64,000 nucleotides of DNA from Formosa algae (GCF_001439665.1 NZ_LMAK01000004.1:1-64000), one strand, 5' to 3'. Shown: positions 53,301 to 61,515, counted from the stretch's first letter. Numbers and translations: made by a program. Notes: generated by a model from the sequence alone, not told the origin.

Positions 53301-53472
53301 AGGATTAAGAATCTATGCTACAGGGCAAAATTTAATTTACGAAACTGCAGATAACTATACAGGTTGGAATCCAGAAGCACTTGATAAAACAAGTCCTACA
53401 CAATCAGGATACCAAAGAGGAGGTTCTCCTATCTATAGTACAATCTCTCTTGGTTTAAACTTAGATTTTTAA
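50368..53472 (+). CDS. susC: SusC-like TonB-dependent receptor for alginate oligosaccharides
   Basis: 1034 aa from the ATG at 50368, which gives a normal signal peptide (MNLKKQLVLYVVLLLNTALF, cleavage before QDVV). The ORF is open back to a TTG at 50293, but that adds 25 residues ahead of the signal. A CarboxypepD_reg domain (about 22-100) leads to the Ton box/plug linker ELDEVVVIGYGTQKK (about 107-121) and plug, then a 22-strand barrel. It imports oligosaccharides together with SusD in a lid-and-barrel complex. It is followed by susD 31 bp downstream. Confidence 0.95.
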   Translation: MNLKKQLVLYVVLLLNTALFAQDVVTGVVSDAQGAPIPGANVLVVGTSRGASTDFDGNFSLEVEEGEVLHFSYIGFVTKLVTVGENKTLNVILEEDLSELDEVVVIGYGTQKKSHVTGAVSKVVNDDLDQIAVSRVDDALVGQVSGVNIQSTDGEAGAAPTITIRGVGSMAGDSTPLIVVDGIIVDSSFLGSLNMNDVESFEILKDAASSSIYGSKGSNGIIMISMKSGVAGKTRVNYSTFTGMKTARKSEAYGFTTQGWADMQMEDNGVLSQYTQAQLQIGTDRSWQDVFFEDGTITNHSLSIRGGNDKTKFTMSMNYSEDEGVMLVDNYKKIGARLKVDSKLNDKVSVGANFSPSYTNRRRFSENIHNVARHQPWLPIYHTEQSLQYVDPNGAYADLQVGDYARQDHFTIFDLVGDDGINDILTNIGNSNNANPYARIVERNRTDKKFQLYGSLYAQYEILEGLTFKTSLSGSYNDTRRIDYMGTQARESVTDAYMQEISQKDNYIIFDNFFNYNKSFGKHDLGVTLGNSVESRNYFYSGFKGTGYTNDVVMQITNATAISEFDGFEWQKRGISYVSRLTYAYDNKYLASFSMRRDGSSIFGSDFKYGNFPAASLGWNIAKEDFMSESDVINNLKFRVSYGVTGNDRLNTGATDPDANGSEATLSTGNILVDYYPYLALLGAAGNSYAVDGSITAGFSPVNIANPGLKWERLVEINPGIDFGLLNNRITGSVDWYQRTSDQLLLNNPISVTTGFEGALVNLGEVKNEGWEFELRTKNISSEKFSWSTTVIATTNKNTLVDFADSDGQITSLDPSRPAEWINLEGQPISQFYGYVVDKEIPLEYLDRPYRHVGAQSGLVYVKDLNGDGVLDEEDKTELGNPYPELIWSFTNEFSIGDFDFSFMFQGSHGAEVRNIADHYLFSNNNNRTILEGTPDQEFLVDKYFTNSIVQDASYIALRNVNIGYNFPSETLDKLKLQGLRIYATGQNLIYETADNYTGWNPEALDKTSPTQSGYQRGGSPIYSTISLGLNLDF

Positions 53473-53503
53473 TTATTTTTTTAACGATTTAACAAATAAT
53501 ATT

Positions 53504-54961
53504 ATGAAATATTTTAAATATATCGCTTTAATATTAATGGGGAATGCCTTCATTTCTTGTAGCGACTTTCTAGACCCAACACCAAGTTCGTCTATTACGA
53601 CAGACAACTATTATACTACAGCAGACGAATTAGAAACTGGACTAATTGGTGTGTATGCTGGAATAAAAGGTATTAACAGTAGTAGTAAAGACGATAACCA
53701 TGGTGTACAATGGGAGTTTTACGTAACTGAAATGCGTACAGACAACACAAGTACTAAGAGTCCAGATTCTGAAGATGCTTCAGATGCAGGACAAATGGAA
53801 AGCTTTGCTGTATTACCAACAAACAACTTTGTATTAAACTACTATACGAGTTCTTTCGAAACAATTTATAGAGCTAATGTTATATTAGAAAACTTAGATG
53901 TTGTAGAAGATGAAGCAACTTATGCTGCTATTGAAGGGGAAGCTAAATTTTTAAGAGCTTACTCTTACTTTCACTTAGTACGTTTATTCGGAGATTTACC
54001 TTTAATTGATCAAGTTGTAGACCCTTCAGATGTAGAAACTCAATTTACTAGAGTAGATGAAAGTGTTATATACGATTTAATTATATCAGATTTACAAACT
54101 GCAGCAGAAGGTATTGCAGATCACGGATACAAAACCAGAGCATCTAAAGATGCTGCAAAAGGTTTATTAGCTAAAGTATACTTATCTTTAGAAACTCCAG
54201 AATACGCAAAAGCACAAGTTTTATGTGAAGAGATTATGTCTAGTGGAGAATATGATTTATTAGATGATTATTACGATGTATTCTATTCAGAATTAAACGA
54301 CGAAATTATTTTTGCTATCGGTTACAACAGTGGTATCCAAGATAACAGTCAAATATTCTCTGCAGAATTTATGAATGCTGTAGGTCATACAAGTGGTGTT
54401 AACTACGCAACTACAGATGCTAAAGCAGCTATCGATGAATACGGAGGAAACAGAACAGAAGTATCTTATAGAGAAGATCCTCTTACATTATTTGGAGGTA
54501 CTATTAGATACCAAGTAGGAAAATATTTTCCTGACGGTGAAACAGGAGGAAGCGACGGACAAACATTTACAGGTTTACCTCAGTTAGCAGGTAACGACTG
54601 GATTGTATTACGTTATGCAGATATATTATTAATGCACTCTGAAGCTATTTTAGCCGGTGCAGAAGAAACCACTAGTGCTACAGCAATAGATTCTTACATG
54701 GAAGTACGTTCAAGAGCAGGTTTTGAAGACCGCCCTACAAGACTTACTAAAGATGCTTTATTAGTAGAAAGACGTGTAGAGTTAGCGTTTGAAAACCAAA
54801 GATTTTATGATTTAGTGCGTTTCAATGAAGCACAATCAACATTATCGGCTTTCGCAGCAGCTAATGGATTTACTTTTACTTCAACAGATTTATTATTGCC
54901 AATTCCGCAAAACGAAATAAATCTTAGTCAAGGTGCAATGTATCAAAACCCAGGATACTAA
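53504..54961 (+). CDS. susD: SusD-like surface glycan-binding lipoprotein
   Basis: 485 aa. A lipoprotein signal ends at FISC (Cys19), followed by SDFLDPTPSSSITTDNYYT, the standard SusD N-terminus. The helical TPR scaffold includes EGEAKFLRAYSYFHLVRLFGDLPLI (about 144-168). The C-terminal RagB/SusD part has RVELAFENQRFYDLVRF (about 427-443) and LPIPQNEINLS. It caps SusC and presents alginate oligomers. The spacing (31 bp before it, 31 bp after) fits one transcript with the downstream PKD protein and lyase. Confidence 0.95.
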   Translation: MKYFKYIALILMGNAFISCSDFLDPTPSSSITTDNYYTTADELETGLIGVYAGIKGINSSSKDDNHGVQWEFYVTEMRTDNTSTKSPDSEDASDAGQMESFAVLPTNNFVLNYYTSSFETIYRANVILENLDVVEDEATYAAIEGEAKFLRAYSYFHLVRLFGDLPLIDQVVDPSDVETQFTRVDESVIYDLIISDLQTAAEGIADHGYKTRASKDAAKGLLAKVYLSLETPEYAKAQVLCEEIMSSGEYDLLDDYYDVFYSELNDEIIFAIGYNSGIQDNSQIFSAEFMNAVGHTSGVNYATTDAKAAIDEYGGNRTEVSYREDPLTLFGGTIRYQVGKYFPDGETGGSDGQTFTGLPQLAGNDWIVLRYADILLMHSEAILAGAEETTSATAIDSYMEVRSRAGFEDRPTRLTKDALLVERRVELAFENQRFYDLVRFNEAQSTLSAFAAANGFTFTSTDLLLPIPQNEINLSQGAMYQNPGY

Positions 54962-54992
54962 TTAATTTATTAATTAAAAAGACAAGAAAACA

Positions 54993-55928
54993 ATGATTAA
55001 TTTAAAAAAATACATAATCGGAACGGGTATAACTGCCCTAGCGCTTGCAGTAAGTCTTTCTTTTACAGCATGTGATCCATCAATTAGTGCTTTGGAATTT
55101 GATTTGCCAGAAGCAAACTCTCAAGAGGATTTAACACCTCCAACAGCAAGTTTTACAGCAACAGTATCATCAGACTATTTAACATACGATTTTTCTAACA
55201 CATCGGCTAGTGCAACAGACTATGTTTGGGATTATGGAGATGGTAATACTGGTGTAACTGTAGATGGTGTAAATACTTACCCAGCAGAAGGTGTATATAC
55301 AATTACATTAACAGCATCAGATAAATTAGGAAAAGTAGATTCTTATTCAATGGATATTGAAGTTGTAGAACCAGAAGTGCCTGCAGCAATCTATCCAGAA
55401 GTTTTAAATGGAGATTTTGAAGATGGTACCACTAATTGGAAACCAGAAAATTGTACAGATTGTAGTACAAATGCTTTCAATTCAAGTTCAGACGGATCAC
55501 CACTACTTTATGATGGTACAGAATCTGGAGCAAGTAAAACTGGAGGAGCTAAATATACAAGTTCAACTTCTGCAGGAGCCAACTTAAGTAGTAATACAAG
55601 ATATGGTTACCAAGCCATTTATGTATCTCCAAATACAAACTATATTTTAGAATATGAGTATGCTATTAAAACAGATAATGAAGATGTTGACGGTGGAGAC
55701 CGTGCTATAGTAAGTATCTTAGATGGGTATTACGATGATGCAGCTGTTGCAGCAGCAAGTGAACCATTAGTAAGTATTGTAGGAGATGAAGCAAGTGGTA
55801 AAGGTGTATTCGATACCGTTAAACAAGTATTTACATCAAACGCTTCAGGAGAAGTTTCAATATTATTATATGCTATAACTAATGATGAGTTATACATAGA
55901 TAACGTGAAAGTTTATCCAGTAGAATAA
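54993..55928 (+). CDS. PKD-domain surface lipoprotein (putative alginate-binding protein)
   Basis: 311 aa. A lipoprotein signal ends at SFTAC (Cys27). A PKD domain (about 48-125) contains the core VWDYGDGNTGV and YTITLTASDK. The C-terminal domain (about 138-311) starts VLNGDFEDGTTNWKPENC and looks like a jelly-roll carbohydrate-binding module. In Bacteroidota PULs, the gene after susD often encodes an extra surface glycan-binding protein, and this position and layout match. Binding of alginate is inferred, not shown. It ends 11 bp before the PL7 gene. Confidence 0.85.
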   Translation: MINLKKYIIGTGITALALAVSLSFTACDPSISALEFDLPEANSQEDLTPPTASFTATVSSDYLTYDFSNTSASATDYVWDYGDGNTGVTVDGVNTYPAEGVYTITLTASDKLGKVDSYSMDIEVVEPEVPAAIYPEVLNGDFEDGTTNWKPENCTDCSTNAFNSSSDGSPLLYDGTESGASKTGGAKYTSSTSAGANLSSNTRYGYQAIYVSPNTNYILEYEYAIKTDNEDVDGGDRAIVSILDGYYDDAAVAAASEPLVSIVGDEASGKGVFDTVKQVFTSNASGEVSILLYAITNDELYIDNVKVYPVE

Positions 55929-55939
55929 TTAGGTTGATT

Positions 55940-56860
55940 ATGAAAAACTTCCGTAAAGAAATATTTGGATTATTGGTAATAGTTTTTCTTTCTGTTAACG
56001 CTACTTGTCAAGAAAAGACAAGTAGCGCAACAGATTCATCTTCCAAAGTAGAGAAAAAGGATAAAAAGAAAAAGAAGAAGAAAAAGTACAAATTGCCTAA
56101 GATAGATTTAAGCCACTGGAGTGTTACTACACCAGAGCTTAATAAAAAAGGTGGAGCAATGAATATTGAACCACCAGCAATTTTGGATTATGCTACAGAT
56201 GAAAGATTAATCCCTTATATGTATAATGATTCTGTAAATGGTGCTTTAGTCTTTTACTCTTTTCCTAGTAACGCAACTACTGCAAATACAAAATACACCA
56301 GATCTGAATTAAGAGAGCAAATGGTGCCAGGCGATAATAATACAAACTGGACCTTTGCAGATGGTGCATATATGAAAGGTAAATTGGCCATGGAAGATGT
56401 TTCAAAATCATCTGATGGAAAATTTCATAAAGTAATCATCATGCAAATTCATGGACGATTAACAAATGAGCAACGCGATTTAATCGGGCAAAAAGATAAT
56501 AATGCACCACCTATCTTAAAAATTTATTGGCAAGATGGAAAAGTGCGTGTTAAAACTAAAAAGCTTAAAAACGTAAGTGCTACAGATGAAGAGTTATTAC
56601 ATGAAGATGCTTGGGATGATGACGATGGTTTTACTTTTGAACAAGAAGTTGGCTTTGGGAAATTTATTTTAGAAGTTAAAATCTCAGAAGGTAAAATGGT
56701 CGTTGTGCTTAATAAAAACGAATATGCCGTTTATGAAGATGTGAGTATGAGAAGATGGGGCATTTTTGAAAATTACTTTAAAGCTGGTAATTATTTTCAA
56801 TCGAGAGACGAAGGATCTTTTGCCAAAGTTAAATATTACGAGTTAGAAGTTAAACATTAA
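55940..56860 (+). CDS. Alginate lyase, polysaccharide lyase family 7, with poly-lysine linker
   Basis: 306 aa from ATG 55940 (TTG at 55934 is in frame). A lipoprotein signal ends at VNATC (Cys23), so surface display is likely. A Ser/Thr stretch and a Lys tract (about 36-49, mostly Lys) precede the PL7 jelly-roll, which holds all family motifs: RSELREQ (121-127), QIH (169-171) and YFKAGNYFQ (279-287). Family knowledge links QIH to G-containing stretches (polyG or MG) and QVH to polyM. It acts endolytically. It is followed by a 117-bp gap and the gntR promoter. Confidence 0.92.
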   Translation: MKNFRKEIFGLLVIVFLSVNATCQEKTSSATDSSSKVEKKDKKKKKKKKYKLPKIDLSHWSVTTPELNKKGGAMNIEPPAILDYATDERLIPYMYNDSVNGALVFYSFPSNATTANTKYTRSELREQMVPGDNNTNWTFADGAYMKGKLAMEDVSKSSDGKFHKVIIMQIHGRLTNEQRDLIGQKDNNAPPILKIYWQDGKVRVKTKKLKNVSATDEELLHEDAWDDDDGFTFEQEVGFGKFILEVKISEGKMVVVLNKNEYAVYEDVSMRRWGIFENYFKAGNYFQSRDEGSFAKVKYYELEVKH

Positions 56861-56935
56861 CAACATATTGTATTTATTAGTGTTTTATTAACGTTTATAG
56901 GGGATGTAAGGCCATGAATTATTTGAATTTTTTTG

Positions 56936-56966
56936 TAATTTGCGGCAACTAAACTGGTAAACCAAT
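56936..56966 (+). promoter_or_regulatory. gntR promoter and single operator
   Basis: A -7-like TAATTTGC (56936-56943) is followed by TGGTAAACCA at 56955-56964, 19 bp from the -7 start. That equals the second operator register at the PL17 and susC promoters (6 and 19 bp). The first register (56942-56951) holds only a degenerate match. It predicts autoregulation of the GntR protein. Confidence 0.65.
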
Positions 56967-56977
56967 TTTTGAGATAA

Positions 56978-57685
56978 ATGAAAGTAGGAGGAGTTCTATC
57001 GAAAAACGATAATGAAGAGATTCATAATAAGATTATAGTTCAAATTGCAGAACTTATTAACTTAAAGAATCTAGAACCTGGAGACAAATTGCCATCAGAG
57101 CGTATGTTGTCGGAGAAATTAGATGTGAGCAGGAGTGCTGTAAGGGAAGCTATTAATAAACTAGAATATTATGGTTTATTAAAATCTATTCCGCAAAGTG
57201 GAACTTTTGTTGCTAATATAGGTGTAACCGCCATGAATGGTATGGTGGAATATATTTTAGGCCTAGGCGATCCAGACTTTAAATCGTTAGTAGAAACCCG
57301 AATTCTTTTAGAATTAAAAATTGTAAAATTAGCGTCTTTAAGACGTACTACAGAAGACTTAGTAAATATTAAGAACGCATTAGAAGCTTATGAAGAAAAA
57401 GTTCTAAATGGTGAAGATGCCGTTCAAGAAGATTTATTATTTCATTTAGCCATAGCCAATACATGTGGCAATAGTACGCTTAACGGTTTTATGTTAAAAA
57501 TAACACCAGAGATTATTACTAACTTCAAGAAATATCATGTTTGTGGAGATGAGTTATCGGTAGTAGCGATAAAAGAACACAAACAAATTTATGAGGCGAT
57601 TAAAAATCAAGAAACTCAGAAAGCGAGAGAAATAATGAAAGTTCACTTTAAGACACTTTACCAATATTGTTATAACATCAAATAA
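56978..57685 (+). CDS. GntR-family (FadR subfamily) regulator of the alginate locus
   Basis: 235 aa. A winged helix-turn-helix at about 12-80 includes LPSERMLSEKLDVSRSAVREAINKLEYYGLL. A helical FCD ligand domain follows (about 95-225), with DLLFHLAIANTCGNSTL near 150 and H-K-Q-I-Y-E-A-I late, the usual metal-binding His region. The fold is that of UxuR/ExuR-like regulators, which sense hexuronates and bind TGGTnnACCA palindromes like those found in this locus. DEH or KDG would be the logical ligand; this is inferred. Confidence 0.92.
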   Translation: MKVGGVLSKNDNEEIHNKIIVQIAELINLKNLEPGDKLPSERMLSEKLDVSRSAVREAINKLEYYGLLKSIPQSGTFVANIGVTAMNGMVEYILGLGDPDFKSLVETRILLELKIVKLASLRRTTEDLVNIKNALEAYEEKVLNGEDAVQEDLLFHLAIANTCGNSTLNGFMLKITPEIITNFKKYHVCGDELSVVAIKEHKQIYEAIKNQETQKAREIMKVHFKTLYQYCYNIK

Positions 57686-57752
57686 GTATTAATGAATACC
57701 CGGAAGATAAAGTGAAGTAACCGTCTCTTCCAAAAAAAACTAAAAAAGTATT

Positions 57753-59036
57753 ATGAAAGTAAAAGGATTAAGGTGGTTTATTATTGGGCTAATATTTTTA
57801 GCCTCGGTAATTAACTACATCGACAGAAGTGCACTAGCAGTAATGTGGGGGAATGAAAATCTTCCAGGTTCAATTTCTTACGATTTAGGTTTAACTAAAG
57901 AACATTATAGTTACATTCTTAACATCTTCATGGTAGCATATGCTCTAGGACAATTGTTTTCTGGAAAGTTGTTTGACAAAGTTGGAACACGTATAGGTTA
58001 TGTACTTAGTATTGGTATATGGGGATTATCTTCTTTCTTACACTCTACAGTTAGAGGATTTCTTGGATTAGCATTTTTTAGAAGTACTTTAGGTTTGTCT
58101 GAAGCAGGTAACTGGCCAGGAGGAGTTAAAAGTAATGCAGAATGGTTCCCTATTAAAGAACGTGCTATTGCACAAGGTTTGTTTAATGCAGGAGCATCTA
58201 TAGGTTCTGTAATTGCGCCACCGTTTATCGCAATGCTTTTTGTGGCATACGGATGGAGAACAACTTTTATGGTAGTTGGTTCTTTTGGTATTCTTTGGAT
58301 TATCCCATGGTTACTTATTAACAAAGCAGGACCAAAGAAACACCCTTGGATTACAGCTGAAGAACAAGAATTTATCTTAGATGGTCAAAGTCAAGCAGAC
58401 CGTGATGCAGAAGATAATGTAAAAGGATTAAGCTTAACACAAATTTTATCTCACAGAGAAGCGTGGTCTATTGTTGTTGGTCGTTTCTTTTTAGAACCAA
58501 TCTGGTGGTTATTTGTAGGTTGGATGCCAATTTATCTATTCGATGTTTATGGCTTTAATGTAAAAGAAGTAGGAATGTTTGCTTGGGTACCTTACGTTGG
58601 TGCTGCCATTGGTAGTATTGTTGGAGGATATGTATCAGGTCAGATTATTTCTAAAACAAACTCTATAGATAAAGGAAGAAAGTATACCATTTTAATTGGT
58701 GGTATAATTATGTTCTTAGGTCTTGTAGCAACCATATTCTTTGGTAATACACCAGAACGTTTTGTTGGTATTGTATTCGTAGTATTATTTGGTTTCCAAT
58801 TTGCTATTGGTAACGTTCAAACTTTACCAAGTGATTTATTTAGTGGTAAAAACGTAGGATCGTTAGCTGGTTTAGGTGGAATGGTAGGAGTATTTTCTGT
58901 TATTATCATGAACTTTATTGTACCAATAGTAGCTAAAGTATCTTATACACCAGTATTTATTGCGATTGCATTATTTGTGCCGCTAGGAATTGGAGCGATT
59001 TATTATTTCGCAAAAGAGATTAAATCAGTAGAATAA
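57753..59036 (+). CDS. MFS transporter, ExuT/ACS type (uronate uptake)
   Basis: 427 aa with 12 membrane helices. Signature regions include NYIDRSALAVM (about 21-31), GKLFDKVGTRIGY (MFS motif A) and SEAGNWPGGVKSNAEWFP. These fit the anion:cation symporter (ACS) group containing ExuT. The likely job is moving unsaturated or keto-uronates from periplasm to cytoplasm after PL17 action. It sits between gntR and the DEH reductase gene, in the same direction. Confidence 0.9.
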   Translation: MKVKGLRWFIIGLIFLASVINYIDRSALAVMWGNENLPGSISYDLGLTKEHYSYILNIFMVAYALGQLFSGKLFDKVGTRIGYVLSIGIWGLSSFLHSTVRGFLGLAFFRSTLGLSEAGNWPGGVKSNAEWFPIKERAIAQGLFNAGASIGSVIAPPFIAMLFVAYGWRTTFMVVGSFGILWIIPWLLINKAGPKKHPWITAEEQEFILDGQSQADRDAEDNVKGLSLTQILSHREAWSIVVGRFFLEPIWWLFVGWMPIYLFDVYGFNVKEVGMFAWVPYVGAAIGSIVGGYVSGQIISKTNSIDKGRKYTILIGGIIMFLGLVATIFFGNTPERFVGIVFVVLFGFQFAIGNVQTLPSDLFSGKNVGSLAGLGGMVGVFSVIIMNFIVPIVAKVSYTPVFIAIALFVPLGIGAIYYFAKEIKSVE

Positions 59037-59069
59037 AAATAAATAAGTTAAATATTAAATAAATTAAAG

Positions 59070-59834
59070 ATGAGTGATTTAAAAGATAAGATTGCTGTTA
59101 TTACTGGAGCTACAGGTGGAATCGGTTTTGAAGTAGCAAAAAGATTAGGTCAAGACGGTTATACTGTTATTTTAAACGGTATTGAAGATGAAGTAGGTGC
59201 AAAACGTATTGAAGAACTTACTGCTGAAGGAATTACTGCTGAATATATCGGATTTGATATGACAAAAGACGAAGCAGTTACTGAAAATATTACTAAAATT
59301 GGTGAAAAATATGGGAAAATCGATGTTCTTGTAAACAACACTGGTGGTATTGGTGTAAGAGCTAGATTTGAAGAAATGACAACTGAACAATACAGATTTG
59401 TTATGGCTTTAAACTTAGATTCAGTATTCTTTGCTTCAAGAGCAGCTATCCCTTTCCTTAAGAAAAGTGATAACCCAAGCATCATTAACTATACGTCTAA
59501 TGCAGCTTGGAATGGTGCAGGACCTGGAGCTGGAATCTATTCAGTATCTAAAGGTGGAGTACAATCTATCACTAGAGCTTTAGCTAAAGATTTAGCTGAA
59601 TACGGAATTAGAGTAAATGCAGTATCTCCTGGTACTATTGATACACCTTTCCACGCTCAAATTAAAGCGACTAAACCAGAAGTTTTTGCTTCTTGGGCTA
59701 ATAGTGTTTTATTAGGTAGATTAGGTCAGCCAGAAGAAGTTGCTGGTGTGGTTTCTTTCTTAGCTAGTAAAGATGCTTCTTTTATTACAGCTGAAACTAT
59801 CCAAATTGGTGGTGGTCAAGCTTTAGGTATCTAA
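59070..59834 (+). CDS. SDR-family dehydrogenase, probable DEH reductase
   Basis: 254 aa classical short-chain dehydrogenase. The cofactor loop is TGATGGIG (12-19), with VNNTGG (88-93, a variant of NNAG). The catalytic set is Ser143, Tyr157 and Lys161 in YSVSK, and Asn115 lies in the expected MALNLDS. In alginate loci this position is filled by the reductase that converts DEH (4-deoxy-L-erythro-5-hexoseulose uronate) to 2-keto-3-deoxygluconate. NADH or NADPH use cannot be settled by eye. It follows the MFS gene by 33 bp and ends the locus. Confidence 0.88.
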   Translation: MSDLKDKIAVITGATGGIGFEVAKRLGQDGYTVILNGIEDEVGAKRIEELTAEGITAEYIGFDMTKDEAVTENITKIGEKYGKIDVLVNNTGGIGVRARFEEMTTEQYRFVMALNLDSVFFASRAAIPFLKKSDNPSIINYTSNAAWNGAGPGAGIYSVSKGGVQSITRALAKDLAEYGIRVNAVSPGTIDTPFHAQIKATKPEVFASWANSVLLGRLGQPEEVAGVVSFLASKDASFITAETIQIGGGQALGI

Positions 59835-59874
59835 ACAAATAATAATATTGCTTTTAGTAATATTTCAATGTATT

Positions 59875-59906
59875 TAGAAGGCCGTTTACGGTCTTCTATT
59901 TTTTTA
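59875..59906 (+). terminator. Terminator at the end of the alginate locus
   Basis: The stem TAGAAGGCCG / GGTCTTCTA (59875-59899, one G-T pair) with a short loop is followed by a T-run at 59900-59906. Confidence 0.8.
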
Positions 59907-60219
59907 TAGTAACTCGTGGTACTACGTGTTACTCCTTATTTAAACTTTAGTGTTTATTGTACTTACCGAGTGTCGAGATTAATCATTTTACTGTGTTTAG
60001 TTCCTAATTTAATCTCACAATATAACGTCTGCTTTTAGTAGTTGCTATATGTCTCACTCTTTTAAGTCCTGTAAATGCTAAAGTTTTTTGTTTTAATAAA
60101 GATTGTACCTTTATCTATTTCTACTTAAAGGCATTATTTTTATCTTCAACTTTATAAAAATATATTCTAGTTCTCTAGATACATTTTCAATGTTTAGTCA
60201 TTAAATTTTAATACAACAT
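59907..60219. other. Gene-free spacer
   Basis: No credible ORF or structured element was seen. It contains the upstream region of the DUF1304 gene. Confidence 0.5.
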
Positions 60220-60582
60220 ATGTACGTAATAGCACAAATATTAACAGCTTTGGTTGCTGTAGAACATTTATATATTTTATGGATGGAAATGTTCGCGTGG
60301 GAAACTGCAGGGCAGAAAACGTTTAATACGCTCCCAAAAGACTTATTTAAACAGACTACGGTTTTAGCAGCCAATCAAGGATTATACAATGGATTTTTAG
60401 CAGCTGGTTTAATTTGGTCTTTCTTTATTTCTGATCCCATTTGGGTGAAGAACATTCGCATTTTCTTTTTAAGTTGTGTTATAATCGCCGGACTTTATGG
60501 CGCTAAAACACTGGTAAAGAAAATATTTGTGGTACAAGCCATACCTGCTATTTTAGCTCTAATCTTTGTGTTTCTAGCTTAA
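60220..60582 (+). CDS. DUF1304 membrane protein
   Basis: 120 aa with four membrane helices (about 3-22, 50-68, 78-93 and 100-118). The N-terminal VAVEHLYILWMEMFAW and FKQTTVLAANQGLYNGFLAAGL are the diagnostic stretches of DUF1304, a family of unknown function. It is a stand-alone gene with its own strong terminator. Confidence 0.93.
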   Translation: MYVIAQILTALVAVEHLYILWMEMFAWETAGQKTFNTLPKDLFKQTTVLAANQGLYNGFLAAGLIWSFFISDPIWVKNIRIFFLSCVIIAGLYGAKTLVKKIFVVQAIPAILALIFVFLA

Positions 60583-60601
60583 TATAGCCATTATAAGACA
60601 T

Positions 60602-60634
60602 AAAAAAAGCGAGGATTTATCCTCGCTTTTTTTT
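60602..60634. terminator. Bidirectional terminator
   Basis: The perfect stem AAAAAAAGCGAGGA / TCCTCGCTTTTTTT has a 4-nt loop and lies between the convergent DUF1304 and beta-barrel genes. Confidence 0.92.
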
Positions 60635-60654
60635 ATAATATATTTATCTAAAAT

Positions 60655-61515
60655 CTATTCTGTTTTAGATTTTCCTTTAAACTTGTAAGTCACACCAAAA
60701 TTAAGTCCGAAAGACGAATAAGGTACTTTTACAGCAAGCTCTTTAGCATCAGTATTAGTATGAGCTAACTCATCTACATATTCTGTTTTAATATCGTAAC
60801 CGTCAGGTAAATTATCAATAGTATAAACACCTTCAGCAGCAAGTGTACCATCTGCTAAGAAAAAATCTGTGTTAAATTCTTGAATTTCAGAATCTTTACG
60901 TTTTAAACTTATCCCGTAATATTCTGCTTCAACAAATAAGCTAATGCTTTCATTAAGGTCATATTTGTATCCAAGAGCAGCTACAAATCCAAGAGGGAAT
61001 ACACCATGAAAATCTTCAACATAATTTGTTTCAGAATACGAACCGCTAGGTAATCCAATGTATGTCGCTTCAGCATCAGAAAACACTGAAGTACTACTTA
61101 CAACCGCTTCTGTTTTTCCTCCAACTTTAATTAAAGCACCAAAACGGCCATAAATATTATTTGTAAACTTATAAACTACAGATGCAGATGCACCAAAAGC
61201 ACGCGCTCTAGCAATGGCATCTACTTGTTGAGTATCAAGATCTACTTTAGAAACTGTTTGATCTGATCCATGTAAATAACCAAAACTTAAATCGGCACCA
61301 AAACTATCGTTAAAAAAGTAAGTACCTCTTATCTGGAAGTTTACACCTTCTCCATAACTACCATATGTATTCTTTGTACGAGATGAATTTACTTCTTCTC
61401 CTAATTTCATACCGGCACTACTAATAGCATATCCGGTACTTGCTGATATTTGAAATTGTGCATAAGACATCGTACTTAATAGTAGGACTCCTAAAAATAG
61501 TATCGTTTTTTTCAT
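60655..61515 (-). CDS. Outer-membrane beta-barrel protein (OmpW/OmpA-barrel-like)
   Basis: 286 aa. The signal peptide (1-19, cleavage after SYAQ) is followed by an 8-strand-like barrel with alternating hydrophobic residues: FQISASTGYAISSAGMKLG, GADLSFGYLHGSD, SISLFVEAEYYGISLK and the final FGLNFGVTYKFKGK. No extra domain is present. The C-terminus is followed by a short charged tail (GKSKTE). The substrate is unknown. It stands alone. Confidence 0.85.
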   Translation of the reverse strand: MKKTILFLGVLLLSTMSYAQFQISASTGYAISSAGMKLGEEVNSSRTKNTYGSYGEGVNFQIRGTYFFNDSFGADLSFGYLHGSDQTVSKVDLDTQQVDAIARARAFGASASVVYKFTNNIYGRFGALIKVGGKTEAVVSSTSVFSDAEATYIGLPSGSYSETNYVEDFHGVFPLGFVAALGYKYDLNESISLFVEAEYYGISLKRKDSEIQEFNTDFFLADGTLAAEGVYTIDNLPDGYDIKTEYVDELAHTNTDAKELAVKVPYSSFGLNFGVTYKFKGKSKTE

